A stretch of DNA of 64,000 nucleotides from Chryseobacterium oryctis (lineage in GTDB: Bacteria > Bacteroidota > Bacteroidia > Flavobacteriales > Weeksellaceae), in NCBI RefSeq assembly GCF_025971925.1, contig NZ_JAPDHV010000002.1, positions 616,003-680,002 on the forward strand. The letters run 5' to 3'. Positions 9,355-17,419 of this stretch are shown in pieces; positions within the stretch are counted from its first letter, which is position 1, and each line of letters starts with the position of its first letter. The notes beneath the pieces were generated by a model. The model had not been told where the DNA came from. It saw only the letters and a program-made list of their open reading frames with translations, and ran no database searches. The position numbers were made by a program, and so were the translations under genes.

Positions 9355-9884
9355 AAACGGCGTCAGAATCTCTGACAATTATGACTAATATAGTTCTTCC
9401 GAACGAAACCAACTCTTTAAGGAATCTTTTCGGAGGTGAGCTTTTGGCAAAAATGGATCGTTGTGCATCTATTTCTGCTGCGAGACATTGTGAAAGAAGG
9501 GTAGTAACTGCTTCTGTAAATCATGTTTCTTTCAATCATCCTATTCCTGAAGGAGGAGTTGTGGTGTTGGAATCTAAAGTTTCAAGAGCATTTTCAACTT
9601 CAATGGAAATTTATGTAGATGTTTGGTTGGATGACCCGATTAATCAAACGAAAGTTCATACCAACGCAGGAATTTACACTTTTGTTGCAGTAGACGAATT
9701 CAACAGACCTATTCCAATTCCGGAAATGGTACCGGAAACTGAAGAAGAGAAAGAAAGGTATGCTGCGGCTTTCAGAAGAAAAGAATTATCTCTTATTCTT
9801 TCAGGAAGAATGAAACCTTTGGAGTCTGTGGAGCTTAAAAAACTTTTTCAGGAACCGCAAGATTCTGACAAAGACAAGAAATAA
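9342..9884 (+). CDS. Acyl-CoA thioesterase, hotdog fold (YciA/BACH type)
   Basis: A 180-residue cytoplasmic hotdog enzyme expected to hydrolyse acyl-CoA to free acid and CoA. The family pattern is visible: 'NETNSLRNLFGGELLAKMD' (the Asn and Gly-Gly helix cap of acyl-CoA hydrolases), then 'VTASVNHVSF' and 'SKVSRAFSTSMEIYVDVW'. A charged C-terminal tail follows. It overlaps the HU-like gene by 13 bases. Chain-length preference cannot be read from sequence. Confidence 0.85.
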   Translation: MAKVKTASESLTIMTNIVLPNETNSLRNLFGGELLAKMDRCASISAARHCERRVVTASVNHVSFNHPIPEGGVVVLESKVSRAFSTSMEIYVDVWLDDPINQTKVHTNAGIYTFVAVDEFNRPIPIPEMVPETEEEKERYAAAFRRKELSLILSGRMKPLESVELKKLFQEPQDSDKDKK

Positions 9885-9905
9885 AACAAATATTTTATAA
9901 GACTA

Positions 9906-9966
9906 AAATGCTTTTAAACTTTGCTGAGTATCGTTGCTTTTGCAAGATTAAAGGCATTTCTTTTTT
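9906..9966 (+). terminator. Probable terminator after the thioesterase gene
   Basis: A 12-bp stem with one G-T pair (9906-9917 with 9948-9959) encloses a 30-base loop and is followed by CTTTTTTT. The loop is long for a simple terminator, so an attenuator-like role before the next gene is also possible. Confidence 0.6.
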
Positions 9967-9985
9967 TACTTAAATCATTTTGAAA

Positions 9986-10915
9986 ATGAAAATTCTCCTT
10001 TTAGATAAAAACCATCCACTTATTACTGAACAACTTTTAGCGAAAAACTTTATTTTGGAAGAAGATGTTACTTCAAGTTATGGTGAGGTTTGTGCTAAAA
10101 TTGAAAATTACGATGGAATTATTATCAGAAGTAGAATTCCTTTAGATAAAAACTTTCTTGAAAAAGCAAAAAATCTGAAATTCATTGCCAGAGTTGGTGC
10201 AGGAATGGAAAATATTGATATTCCTGTTGCTGAGAAATTGGGTATTAAGTTAATTAATTCTCCTGAAGGAAATAGAGATTCTGTGGCGGAACATGTTGTA
10301 GGAATGTTACTGATTTTAATGAATAGATTATTTATCGCTTCTCAAGAAGTGAAAAATGGTGTTTGGTTGCGTGAAGAAAACAGGGGAGATGAGCTTTTAG
10401 GAAAAACCGTTGGTTTAATAGGCTATGGGAATATGGGAAAAGCTACTGCAAAAAGACTTTCAGGGTTTGGTTGTAATGTGATTTTCCATGATATTTTACC
10501 GAATCTTTCAGATGAATATGCAACACAGGTGAGTTTGGAAGAATTAAAAGAAAAAGCGGAAGTTTTAAGTTTGCATATTCCTTTGACAGATGAAACTCAT
10601 TATTTAATTGATGATTCTTTTATTTCCGAAATGAAAAATGAGTTTTATTTTGTGAATACAGCACGAGGAAAAAACGTAAAAACTAAATATTTAGTTGATG
10701 GTTTGAGGTCAGGGAAGATAAAAGGAGCATGTCTTGATGTTTTAGAATACGAAAAGTCTTCATTCGAGAATTTAGAAATAGAAAATGAAGATTTAGAATA
10801 TCTTTTAAAGTCTGAGAAAGCTATTGTTACTCCTCATATTGCAGGATGGACTCACCAAAGTAAGGAAAAACTGGCGCAAGTGATTGTTGATAAAATCATT
10901 GCATCTTTTGGGTAA
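9986..10915 (+). CDS. D-2-hydroxyacid dehydrogenase (SerA-like, NAD-dependent)
   Basis: A 309-residue cytoplasmic NAD-dependent dehydrogenase of the 3-phosphoglycerate/2-hydroxyacid family. Features are the nucleotide-binding 'GLIGYGNMGKATAKRL' at about 145-160, the substrate loop 'RVGAGMENID', the catalytic Arg in 'NTARG', a Glu after 'CLDVLEYE' and the catalytic His in 'TPHIAGW'. There is no C-terminal ACT domain, so it is the short form. Serine biosynthesis is possible, but no serC is adjacent, so the substrate is left open. I prefer the ATG at 9986 to the in-frame TTG two codons earlier. Confidence 0.85.
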   Translation: MKILLLDKNHPLITEQLLAKNFILEEDVTSSYGEVCAKIENYDGIIIRSRIPLDKNFLEKAKNLKFIARVGAGMENIDIPVAEKLGIKLINSPEGNRDSVAEHVVGMLLILMNRLFIASQEVKNGVWLREENRGDELLGKTVGLIGYGNMGKATAKRLSGFGCNVIFHDILPNLSDEYATQVSLEELKEKAEVLSLHIPLTDETHYLIDDSFISEMKNEFYFVNTARGKNVKTKYLVDGLRSGKIKGACLDVLEYEKSSFENLEIENEDLEYLLKSEKAIVTPHIAGWTHQSKEKLAQVIVDKIIASFG

Positions 10916-11053
10916 ATAATATTTTCATTTATACAAATTAGGATAGCTTTATTTTCGACCTTTTTTGTAATAATGTTAAATAATTCATAATTCGAATTGA
11001 ATATTTAATATTTATTTTGAGTTTTATTAAATTGCCGTTCATTTTTGAAACTC

Positions 11054-12316
11054 ATGAAGAAGCGTAATTTTGTACTTGTTTTATCAGCCTTTTTATTATT
11101 TTTTTCTTGTAAAAATAAATCTGAAAATAAAGAATCTTTAACTAAAAGTAGTACAAATCTTCCTAATTACGGAAATGTAGATTTGGAGAAAGTTTTCACA
11201 AAAACAGATAATCAGCTTGTAAATAAAGCCTCTCTTGTTAACTATATAGACCAGTATTATAAAAAGGTTTGGGAAGTAGGAGATTTAAGTGGAGGAATTT
11301 TGGTGGCAAAAGGTGATGATATTCTATATGAAAACTACAGAGGTTTCGGAAGAGAAGGAAATCAAATGCCAATTGATAAAAACACACCTCTACATGTGGC
11401 TTCGGTTTCGAAAACAATGACCGCAATGGCAATGATGAAGTTGGTGGAAGCTGGAAAAATAAAGTTAACTGATAATTTAACTCACTTTTTTCCTGGTTTT
11501 CCTTATCCGAATGTGACTGTTCAGAGTCTGTTGTCTCAAAGAAGTGGACTTCCTAAATACGAATATTTTATTACAAAAGTTCAACCAGAACCGGCGGAAC
11601 TTTCAAAGCCGTTCTTATCCAATCAGGACATTTTGAATATGATTATCAAATACAAACCTGATTTAGCGAGAGAAACCGAAACAGGGTTTATGTATTGTAA
11701 TACAAATTTTGCTTTATTGGCTTTGTTAATAGAAAAAGTTACTAAAACTCCTTTTCCACAAGCGATGAAAGAAATGGTTTTTGAGCCATTAAAAATGGAG
11801 CATAGTTTTATTTTTCAGGAAAAGGATATTCCAACTGCTGCTCAGTCTTTTTATTTTGGAGGGAACAGATTATATCCTTTAGATAGATTAGATTTGATTT
11901 ACGGAGATAAAAATGTGTATACAACACCTCGTGATTTGTATAACTTCTCTAAAGCGATGTTTTCTAAAGATTTTTTAAAGCCTGAATTGAAGAATATGGT
12001 TTTCACTCCCTACAGTAATGAAAAACCGGGAATGAATAATTACGGATTAGGATTTAGAATGAAGATTTTTGATAACGGTGAAAAACTGACTTATCACAAC
12101 GGTTGGTGGCATGGTACAAACTCTGTTTTTGCTCATTTACTGAAATCAAAAGTTACCATTGTCGCTGTCGGGAATAAATATTCAAATAGAGTTTATACGG
12201 CATTGGCTTTATCAGGATTGTTCGAAGATTTTCCTATACAGAAAGACAAGCTTCATAGTGTCATGAATGATAATAAAGATACTTTGAATAACCAACATGA
12301 AGTTTTTGGAGAATAA
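11054..12316 (+). CDS. Serine hydrolase lipoprotein, class C beta-lactamase / PBP-like
   Basis: A 420-residue lipoprotein: signal 'FVLVLSAFLLFFSC' with the lipobox Cys, so probably anchored in the outer or inner membrane. The serine hydrolase motifs are present in order: SxxK ('SVSK' in 'HVASVSKTMTAMAMM'), YxN ('YCN') and an HxG-like 'YHNGWWHGTNS'. The family includes D,D-peptidases, esterases and beta-lactamases; the substrate cannot be decided. The start at 11054 is chosen over an in-frame TTG at 11045 because it places the signal peptide at the N-terminus. Confidence 0.85.
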   Translation: MKKRNFVLVLSAFLLFFSCKNKSENKESLTKSSTNLPNYGNVDLEKVFTKTDNQLVNKASLVNYIDQYYKKVWEVGDLSGGILVAKGDDILYENYRGFGREGNQMPIDKNTPLHVASVSKTMTAMAMMKLVEAGKIKLTDNLTHFFPGFPYPNVTVQSLLSQRSGLPKYEYFITKVQPEPAELSKPFLSNQDILNMIIKYKPDLARETETGFMYCNTNFALLALLIEKVTKTPFPQAMKEMVFEPLKMEHSFIFQEKDIPTAAQSFYFGGNRLYPLDRLDLIYGDKNVYTTPRDLYNFSKAMFSKDFLKPELKNMVFTPYSNEKPGMNNYGLGFRMKIFDNGEKLTYHNGWWHGTNSVFAHLLKSKVTIVAVGNKYSNRVYTALALSGLFEDFPIQKDKLHSVMNDNKDTLNNQHEVFGE

Positions 12317-12320
12317 TGTT

Positions 12321-12328
12321 TACTTTTG
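12321..12328 (+). promoter_or_regulatory. Candidate -7 promoter element for the Ig-like lipoprotein gene
   Basis: TACTTTTG is an exact TAnnTTTG match 13 bases before the ATG at 12342. It argues against the in-frame start at 12297. Confidence 0.5.
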
Positions 12329-12341
12329 CTTAAACATATTC

Positions 12342-14129
12342 ATGAAGAGATTTCTTATATTAATTATATTGGCTTTCCTTGCGCAATCGTGTGCAAGAGT
12401 TGGGTCACCTGTCGGAGGACCTAAAGATTCTTTGGCTCCGAAATTTTTAAGTTCAAATATTGATACAACCAGAGTAAATGTTTCTAGAGATATTCGGGAA
12501 CTTCGTTTAGATTTTGATGAGTATGTTACTTTGAAGGATATCACTAAAAATTTAATTATTTCTCCTCCCATCAAAAAGATTAAGCGTATTCTTCCTTCCG
12601 GAATTGCCAATAAATATGTTTTGATTCAATGGGAAGATACTTTACAGGCAAATACAACTTATAACTTTAATTTTGGAAATTCAATTGCAGATAATAATGA
12701 GGCAAATGTTTTACAATATTTCAATTTTGCCTTTTCTACAGGTGAAAGATTGGATGATTTATATATCAGTGGAGAGGTAAAAGATGCGTTAAATATCAAA
12801 AAACAGGCAAACTCTACAGAAAATAAATTGGTAGTTGGTTTGTATCAGGATAAAGACACGATTAATTATAAGCAGAAGCCTTATTATATTACTAAAGTGG
12901 ATACAGACGGATATTTTGAACTAAATTATCTCTCACCCGGAAAGTATAAAATTATTGCATTTGAAGATGAAAATGGTAATTCTGTCTATGAGCCGGGAAA
13001 AGAAAAAGTTGGTTTTCTGAAAGAATCAGTCGATGTTGAAAAGTCTGTTTCCGGATTAAATTTAAAAGTTTATCCCTCTAAAAGACCTTTGAAATATGGT
13101 GAAATGAAAGAAACCCAAGGAGGAATTATAATGACTTTTGACGGTCACCCCAATGAGGTGAAAGTTCTTTCTTTAAATGATAAAATTCAGGACTATAAAA
13201 TTACCCACACTCTAAAATCAGATACGGTAAGAATATGGTTTGATGCCGTAAAAAGTAAAGTAGGGCAAGAAGTAACTGAAAATTTGAAGTTTAGTTACGA
13301 TGCTGATAAAAAGCAGGATACGGTTTCTGTTTTCTATAAGCACAATGCTAAAAATAAAATGACTATTGCTAATAATGGAGAAAATTTATTGCCTCCTAAA
13401 ACGGATTTTAAAATTACTTCAAACTATATTATTAATAAAATTGAGCCAGAAAAATGGACTCTTAAAACTGATAGTCTAACGACACATAATTTTACAGCGA
13501 AAATTTCTGAGACCAATCCTTACCAAATTTTGGTTCAGTCTGATTTTGAAATAGGTAAAAAATATCAGCTTACAGTTCCGAGTAAAACGGTAAGTTCGTT
13601 TTATGAGAAAACTTCAGACCCTTATCGTTTCGATTTTGAAATTGACAAGGTTGAAAACTATGGAAGTTTAGAATTTAAACTTCAAAATAGACCTCAAGCT
13701 CCTTATTGGATTCAACTTTTAGATAATTCTGAAAAAGTATTGTATCAGAAATATGTAAATAGTGATGAGGTTAAGTTTAATATTTTAAAGCCATCGGAAT
13801 ATATTGTAAGGATATTGGTTGATAATAATGGGAATAAATATTGGGATGAAGCAGATTTTGAACAAAACGTTTTTGCAGAAGATGCTTTTGTTTACTATAA
13901 GACAGCATTAGTAAGGCCTCTTTGGGATTCTGTTGAGACTTGGGATTTAAAAGATACAAGAACGCTTGATAATCCTAAAGGAACTGTTGGTGCTACTCCT
14001 TCGGTTGTAACAGAAGAGTCTAAAAAAGATGAAGAGAATAAAGAAGAAAGGCAACCAGTTTTGCAAGATGTTAATAATAAAGAATTGAAGTCTAAGAGTG
14101 CAGTTGTAACACCTGTTAAGAAACTTTAA
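12342..14129 (+). CDS. Ig-like domain lipoprotein
   Basis: A 595-residue secreted lipoprotein with signal 'FLILIILAFLAQSC' and lipobox Cys. The part just after the Cys ('ARVGSPVGGPKDSLAPK...') and the segment 'LRLDFDEYVTLKDI...LIISPP' are typical of the Bacteroidota Ig-like (BIG_5-type) lipoprotein family. Later segments ('GYFELNYLSPGKYKIIAFEDENGN') resemble carboxypeptidase-regulatory-like beta domains. A low-complexity Glu/Lys-rich tail ends the protein. The function in envelope assembly is unknown. The in-frame start at 12297 is rejected because it would bury the signal peptide. The next gene starts 4 bases after its stop. Confidence 0.85.
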   Translation: MKRFLILIILAFLAQSCARVGSPVGGPKDSLAPKFLSSNIDTTRVNVSRDIRELRLDFDEYVTLKDITKNLIISPPIKKIKRILPSGIANKYVLIQWEDTLQANTTYNFNFGNSIADNNEANVLQYFNFAFSTGERLDDLYISGEVKDALNIKKQANSTENKLVVGLYQDKDTINYKQKPYYITKVDTDGYFELNYLSPGKYKIIAFEDENGNSVYEPGKEKVGFLKESVDVEKSVSGLNLKVYPSKRPLKYGEMKETQGGIIMTFDGHPNEVKVLSLNDKIQDYKITHTLKSDTVRIWFDAVKSKVGQEVTENLKFSYDADKKQDTVSVFYKHNAKNKMTIANNGENLLPPKTDFKITSNYIINKIEPEKWTLKTDSLTTHNFTAKISETNPYQILVQSDFEIGKKYQLTVPSKTVSSFYEKTSDPYRFDFEIDKVENYGSLEFKLQNRPQAPYWIQLLDNSEKVLYQKYVNSDEVKFNILKPSEYIVRILVDNNGNKYWDEADFEQNVFAEDAFVYYKTALVRPLWDSVETWDLKDTRTLDNPKGTVGATPSVVTEESKKDEENKEERQPVLQDVNNKELKSKSAVVTPVKKL

Positions 14130-14133
14130 AATA

Positions 14134-14592
14134 ATGAAAACGGTAAAGAAGGTAGTATTATGGAGCTTGGTTGTATTTGCATTGATTCAGTTTATACCTA
14201 TTGATAAGGTGAATAAACCGGTTGACCACAAGGTTAATTTTATTGAAACAAAAAAAACTCCTGAAAAAATTGCTAATTTAATAAAAGGAGCTTGCTACGA
14301 TTGTCACTCCGATGAAACGGTTTATCCTAAATATGCTTCTATAGCACCAATATCTTGGTCTGTGAGAAGTCATATTAAAGAAGGGAGAAAGCGTATGAAT
14401 TTTTCAGTGTGGGAAACTTATAATAAAGATTTAAAACAAAATATACTGAAAAGATCTGTGGAAACAATTCAGCTTAGATTAATGCCGCTTCCGGGATATA
14501 TTGTGTATCATGAAGAGGCTAATTTGTCGGAAGCAGAAAGAACTTTATTGGCTAATTATTTTGAAGAAATTTTAAAATCAAATAATTATTAG
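14134..14592 (+). CDS. Haem-binding domain protein (CxxCH)
   Basis: A 152-residue protein with one N-terminal membrane segment or signal anchor ('VVLWSLVVFALIQFIPI') and a single c-type haem site 'CYDCH' at about residues 52-56. The conserved surroundings ('SDETVYPKYASIAPISW', 'NFSVWETY') match the Haem_bd family, whose members are periplasmic. It is likely co-transcribed with the Ig-like lipoprotein. The physiological partner is unknown. A perfect palindromic terminator follows. Confidence 0.88.
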   Translation: MKTVKKVVLWSLVVFALIQFIPIDKVNKPVDHKVNFIETKKTPEKIANLIKGACYDCHSDETVYPKYASIAPISWSVRSHIKEGRKRMNFSVWETYNKDLKQNILKRSVETIQLRLMPLPGYIVYHEEANLSEAERTLLANYFEEILKSNNY

Positions 14593-14596
14593 AATA

Positions 14597-14627
14597 AAAA
14601 AACCGTAGAAATTTCTACGGTTTTTTT
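14597..14627. terminator. Bidirectional terminator, perfect palindrome
   Basis: ACCGTAGAAATTTCTACGGT (14602-14621) is self-complementary and flanked by A-run and T-run. It separates the convergent haem-binding and Nudix genes. Confidence 0.92.
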
Positions 14628-14628
14628 A

Positions 14629-15144
14629 TTAATTTGAACTTAAATAAGTTTCAAAAAATTTCTTCTGAGAGTCGAATGCTATCTCATCAAGGTTCAATTC
14701 ATTCAGCGGAATCCATTTTGCTTCAGAGATTTCTGAAAGCTCAAGATTAACTTCAAATTTCTCCTGAACATTGTATTCGTAGAACAGATCAATTGTATTA
14801 TAATTAATCTCTTTGTACTGATAAACATTCGGAAGGCTCGTTAAATATTTTAATTTTGAAATATCAATATCCAGTTGCAGCTCTTCAAAAAGCTCACGCT
14901 TACAAGTTTCTTCAGCATTTTCTTTTGGGTCTACAAAACCTCCTGCAAGATCCAGTTTTCCTTTTTTCGGGTCACGGTTTCTTTTTGTAAGATAAATTTC
15001 ATCTCCATATCTTATCACTACAGCTACCGCACCTGCAACATTATTGTATAAGGTAAAACCACAATCAGAACAACTCCATTTTTTTTCATTGTTCCATTGT
15101 AAAGATTCTTTACCGCAATTTGGACAGTATTTCAATATTTTCAT
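14629..15144 (-). CDS. Nudix hydrolase with N-terminal zinc ribbon
   Basis: A 171-residue cytoplasmic hydrolase of nucleoside-diphosphate derivatives. A four-cysteine zinc ribbon (C-P-N-C and C-S-D-C) occupies residues 8-30. The Nudix box is clear: 'GGFVDPKENAEETCKRELFEEL'-like, with the REx2EE core. This two-domain layout resembles NudC-like or NADH-pyrophosphatase-type proteins, though it is shorter than E. coli NudC. Its start overlaps the xerD stop by 4 bases, so the two are probably co-transcribed. The substrate is unknown. Confidence 0.88.
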   Translation of the reverse strand: MKILKYCPNCGKESLQWNNEKKWSCSDCGFTLYNNVAGAVAVVIRYGDEIYLTKRNRDPKKGKLDLAGGFVDPKENAEETCKRELFEELQLDIDISKLKYLTSLPNVYQYKEINYNTIDLFYEYNVQEKFEVNLELSEISEAKWIPLNELNLDEIAFDSQKKFFETYLSSN

Positions 15145-16058
15145 TGAGCCAAATTAATATTATTTCTTGGATGATAATTTAATATTACATCACGAAGTTC
15201 TTCTGTTTTCAAATGGGTGTAAATTTCTGTTGTAGTAATACTGGAGTGTCCTAGCATTTCTTGTATATAACGTAAATCTGCCCCATTTTGTAATAAATGT
15301 GTAGCGAAAGAATGTCTGAACGTGTGAGGAGATATTTTCTTGCTTACTCCGGCTTTGTCAGTCAATTCTTTTATGATAAGAAATACAATTACCCTAGACA
15401 TTGATGTTCCTCTGCTGTTTAGGAATAAAGTGTCTTCATATTTCTTATTGATTTTGCTTTTTGAACGTACCTCGTTAATGTAGCTTTTCAGCAAATCTGC
15501 AGTATAATCGGCTAAAGGAACAAAACGGGTTTTATTTCCTTTTCCATTAACTTTGATGTAATGTTCTTTGAAATTGATATTAGATATTTTTAAATCAATA
15601 AGCTCAGACACACGAAGTCCACATCCGTAGAGAACTTCAATAATGCATTGATTTCTTCTTCCTAAATCTGAATTAATTTCTATCGCACTGATAATTTTAT
15701 TAATATCAGGAAGGCTTAAAGTATCAGGAAGATACAGTCCTAATTTTGGACCTTCTAATAAAGCAGCAGGATTGTCGTCTCTATATTCGTCTTCAAGTAA
15801 GAACTTAAAGAAGGCTTTTATAGAAGAAATCCACCTTGCTTGCGATCTCTCACTGAATTTTTGTTTTGAAAGGTTGAAGATATATTCTTGCAGATTTTCG
15901 TATGCAATAATATTAGGACCCATATTTTCCAGGTCTTCTTCAGCGTATTCTTTTAATTTTTTGATGTCTCGTACGTACGCGTCGAGTGTGTTTTCTGAAA
16001 AATTTCGTTCAAAACGAAGAAAAATTTCAAAATCCTTAATCTTTTCATCCCAAGTCAT
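15141..16058 (-). CDS. xerD: Site-specific tyrosine recombinase XerD
   Basis: A 305-residue recombinase for chromosome dimer resolution. The N-terminal SAM-like domain (residues 1-95) and the catalytic domain are both complete. Catalytic residues are seen in 'GLRVSEL' (Arg), 'HTFRHSFATHL' (His-x-x-Arg), 'LGHSSITTTEIYTH' (His and nucleophile Tyr). The length and the N-terminus fit housekeeping XerD rather than a phage or transposon integrase, and no attachment repeats or cargo genes flank it. It lies between the Nudix and dCMP deaminase genes. Confidence 0.92.
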   Translation of the reverse strand: MTWDEKIKDFEIFLRFERNFSENTLDAYVRDIKKLKEYAEEDLENMGPNIIAYENLQEYIFNLSKQKFSERSQARWISSIKAFFKFLLEDEYRDDNPAALLEGPKLGLYLPDTLSLPDINKIISAIEINSDLGRRNQCIIEVLYGCGLRVSELIDLKISNINFKEHYIKVNGKGNKTRFVPLADYTADLLKSYINEVRSKSKINKKYEDTLFLNSRGTSMSRVIVFLIIKELTDKAGVSKKISPHTFRHSFATHLLQNGADLRYIQEMLGHSSITTTEIYTHLKTEELRDVILNYHPRNNINLAQ

Positions 16059-16064
16059 GTTGTG

Positions 16065-16487
16065 TTATTTTTTTAGTTCACAATCCGATATTTGTATTAT
16101 TTCAATGTCATGGTTTCTCAAGAACGATATTCCATCGTCATCAGAATACTCATTGATGTACACTAATCTGGTAATTCCAGCCTGTAAAATAAGTTTACTA
16201 CATTCTTTACAAGGAGATAATGTGAGATACAACGTTGCGTCTTTTGCAGATTGGGTGGAAGCTGCTAATTTTAATATAGCATTTGCTTCTGCGTGTAGCA
16301 CATACCAGTGTGTTTTTCCTTCAGTATCCTCACAGCAATTTTCAAATCCTGAGGGAGTACCATTGTAACCATCTGAAATAATCATCCTATCTTTTACGAT
16401 AAGAGCTCCTACCTGTTTTCTTTTACAGTAGGAAAGTTTTGCCCATTCTAGAGCCATTTTAAGATAAGCTTTGTCAAACTTATTCAT
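16065..16487 (-). CDS. dCMP deaminase (ComEB-like cytidine/deoxycytidylate deaminase)
   Basis: A 140-residue zinc-dependent deaminase, expected to convert dCMP to dUMP for thymidylate synthesis. The zinc and proton-shuttle motifs are 'HAEANAIL' (His-x-Glu) and 'PCKECSKL' (P-C-x-x-C). The N-terminal 'WAKLSYCKRKQVGALIVKD' and 'GYNGTPSGFENCCED' segments are typical of the dCMP-deaminase branch. It is 6 bases upstream of xerD on the same strand. Confidence 0.92.
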   Translation of the reverse strand: MNKFDKAYLKMALEWAKLSYCKRKQVGALIVKDRMIISDGYNGTPSGFENCCEDTEGKTHWYVLHAEANAILKLAASTQSAKDATLYLTLSPCKECSKLILQAGITRLVYINEYSDDDGISFLRNHDIEIIQISDCELKK

Positions 16488-16538
16488 ACCGCTGCATTGT
16501 TTTTTGTTTCGAAATAATTTGTATTAAGGGGGGATTGT

Positions 16539-17306
16539 TTAGAAGTTTGGCTTTCTTTTTTCAATAAAAGCTGACACTCCTTCTTTTTTATCATCAAGTT
16601 CAAAAACTTCTCCGAAATGTTTAATTTCAGTTTCGAAGCCTTTATCCGTATCAGATAAGTTCACGGCATTTATTGCCTTCGATATTGCCATTGGTGAGTT
16701 CTTGGCAATAATAGATGCTAATTCTTTTGTTTTGGTTAATAATTCTTCAATTGGGTATACTTCATTTACCAAGCCAATTTCCTTTGCTCTTTGAGCGGGA
16801 ATCATTTTGGCAGAGAAGATCATTTCGTTGGCAATGCCTTTTCCGACAAGCTTTGGAAGTCTTTGGGTTCCTCCATAACCAGGAATTAATCCTAATGTTA
16901 CTTCCGGAAGTCCCAATTTAGCATTTTCCGATGCGTATCTGATGTGGCATGCCATGGCAAGCTCTAGTCCTCCTCCCAATGCAAAGCCGTTTACGGCTGC
17001 AATGACAGGTTTATTCATGTTTTCAATTTTATTAAAAAGTGAGTTTTGACCATTTCTGGCCAATTGTTCAGCTTCTTCTTTACCAAAGTCAATAAATTCT
17101 TTAATGTCGGCACCTGCAACGAAAGATTTTTCGCCACTTCCTGTAATTATAATTGCTCTACAAGAAGTGTCAGCATTAAGTTCACTAAAGGCATCACTCA
17201 GTTCTTTAATTGTTTGAGCATTTAAAGCATTTAAACTTTCAGGTCTGTTTATTGTAATAGTAGATATTTTATCTTCTTTATTTAATAATATGTTTTCGTA
17301 ACTCAT
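16539..17306 (-). CDS. Enoyl-CoA hydratase / crotonase family protein
   Basis: A 255-residue crotonase-fold enzyme, likely hydrating 2-trans-enoyl-CoA in fatty-acid or amino-acid breakdown. The oxyanion-hole segments 'GEKSFVAGADIKEF' and 'NGFALGGGLELAMACH' are present, and the catalytic Glu pair lies in 'LPEVTLGLIPGYGGTQRL'. A short-chain enoyl-CoA or 3-hydroxybutyryl-CoA dehydratase role is the default reading. No other beta-oxidation gene is adjacent. Confidence 0.9.
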   Translation of the reverse strand: MSYENILLNKEDKISTITINRPESLNALNAQTIKELSDAFSELNADTSCRAIIITGSGEKSFVAGADIKEFIDFGKEEAEQLARNGQNSLFNKIENMNKPVIAAVNGFALGGGLELAMACHIRYASENAKLGLPEVTLGLIPGYGGTQRLPKLVGKGIANEMIFSAKMIPAQRAKEIGLVNEVYPIEELLTKTKELASIIAKNSPMAISKAINAVNLSDTDKGFETEIKHFGEVFELDDKKEGVSAFIEKRKPNF

Positions 17307-17352
17307 TTCTCCACTATAATATATTATTTTTGCAAATTATGAAATATTTTAC

Positions 17353-17389
17353 AAAAAGAGGAAAAAAAGCATATTTTTTTCCTCTTTTT
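17353..17389 (-). terminator. Terminator after the catalase gene
   Basis: A perfect 16-bp stem (17353-17368 with 17374-17389) around a GCATA loop, with A/T-runs on both sides. It lies 31 bases downstream of the catalase stop on the minus strand. Confidence 0.88.
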
Positions 17390-17419
17390 TTGTATGTGCT
17401 ACTTTCAAAATAATTATAA

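Noticed and set aside
15141..16058. Tyrosine recombinase as sign of a mobile element
   Set aside because: Length, motifs and setting match housekeeping XerD; no att repeats, phage or transposon genes are near.
15772..16368. A 198-codon open frame on the plus strand
   Set aside because: It crosses the ends of xerD and the dCMP deaminase gene in antisense; composition is Ser/Phe-rich as expected for an antisense shadow.
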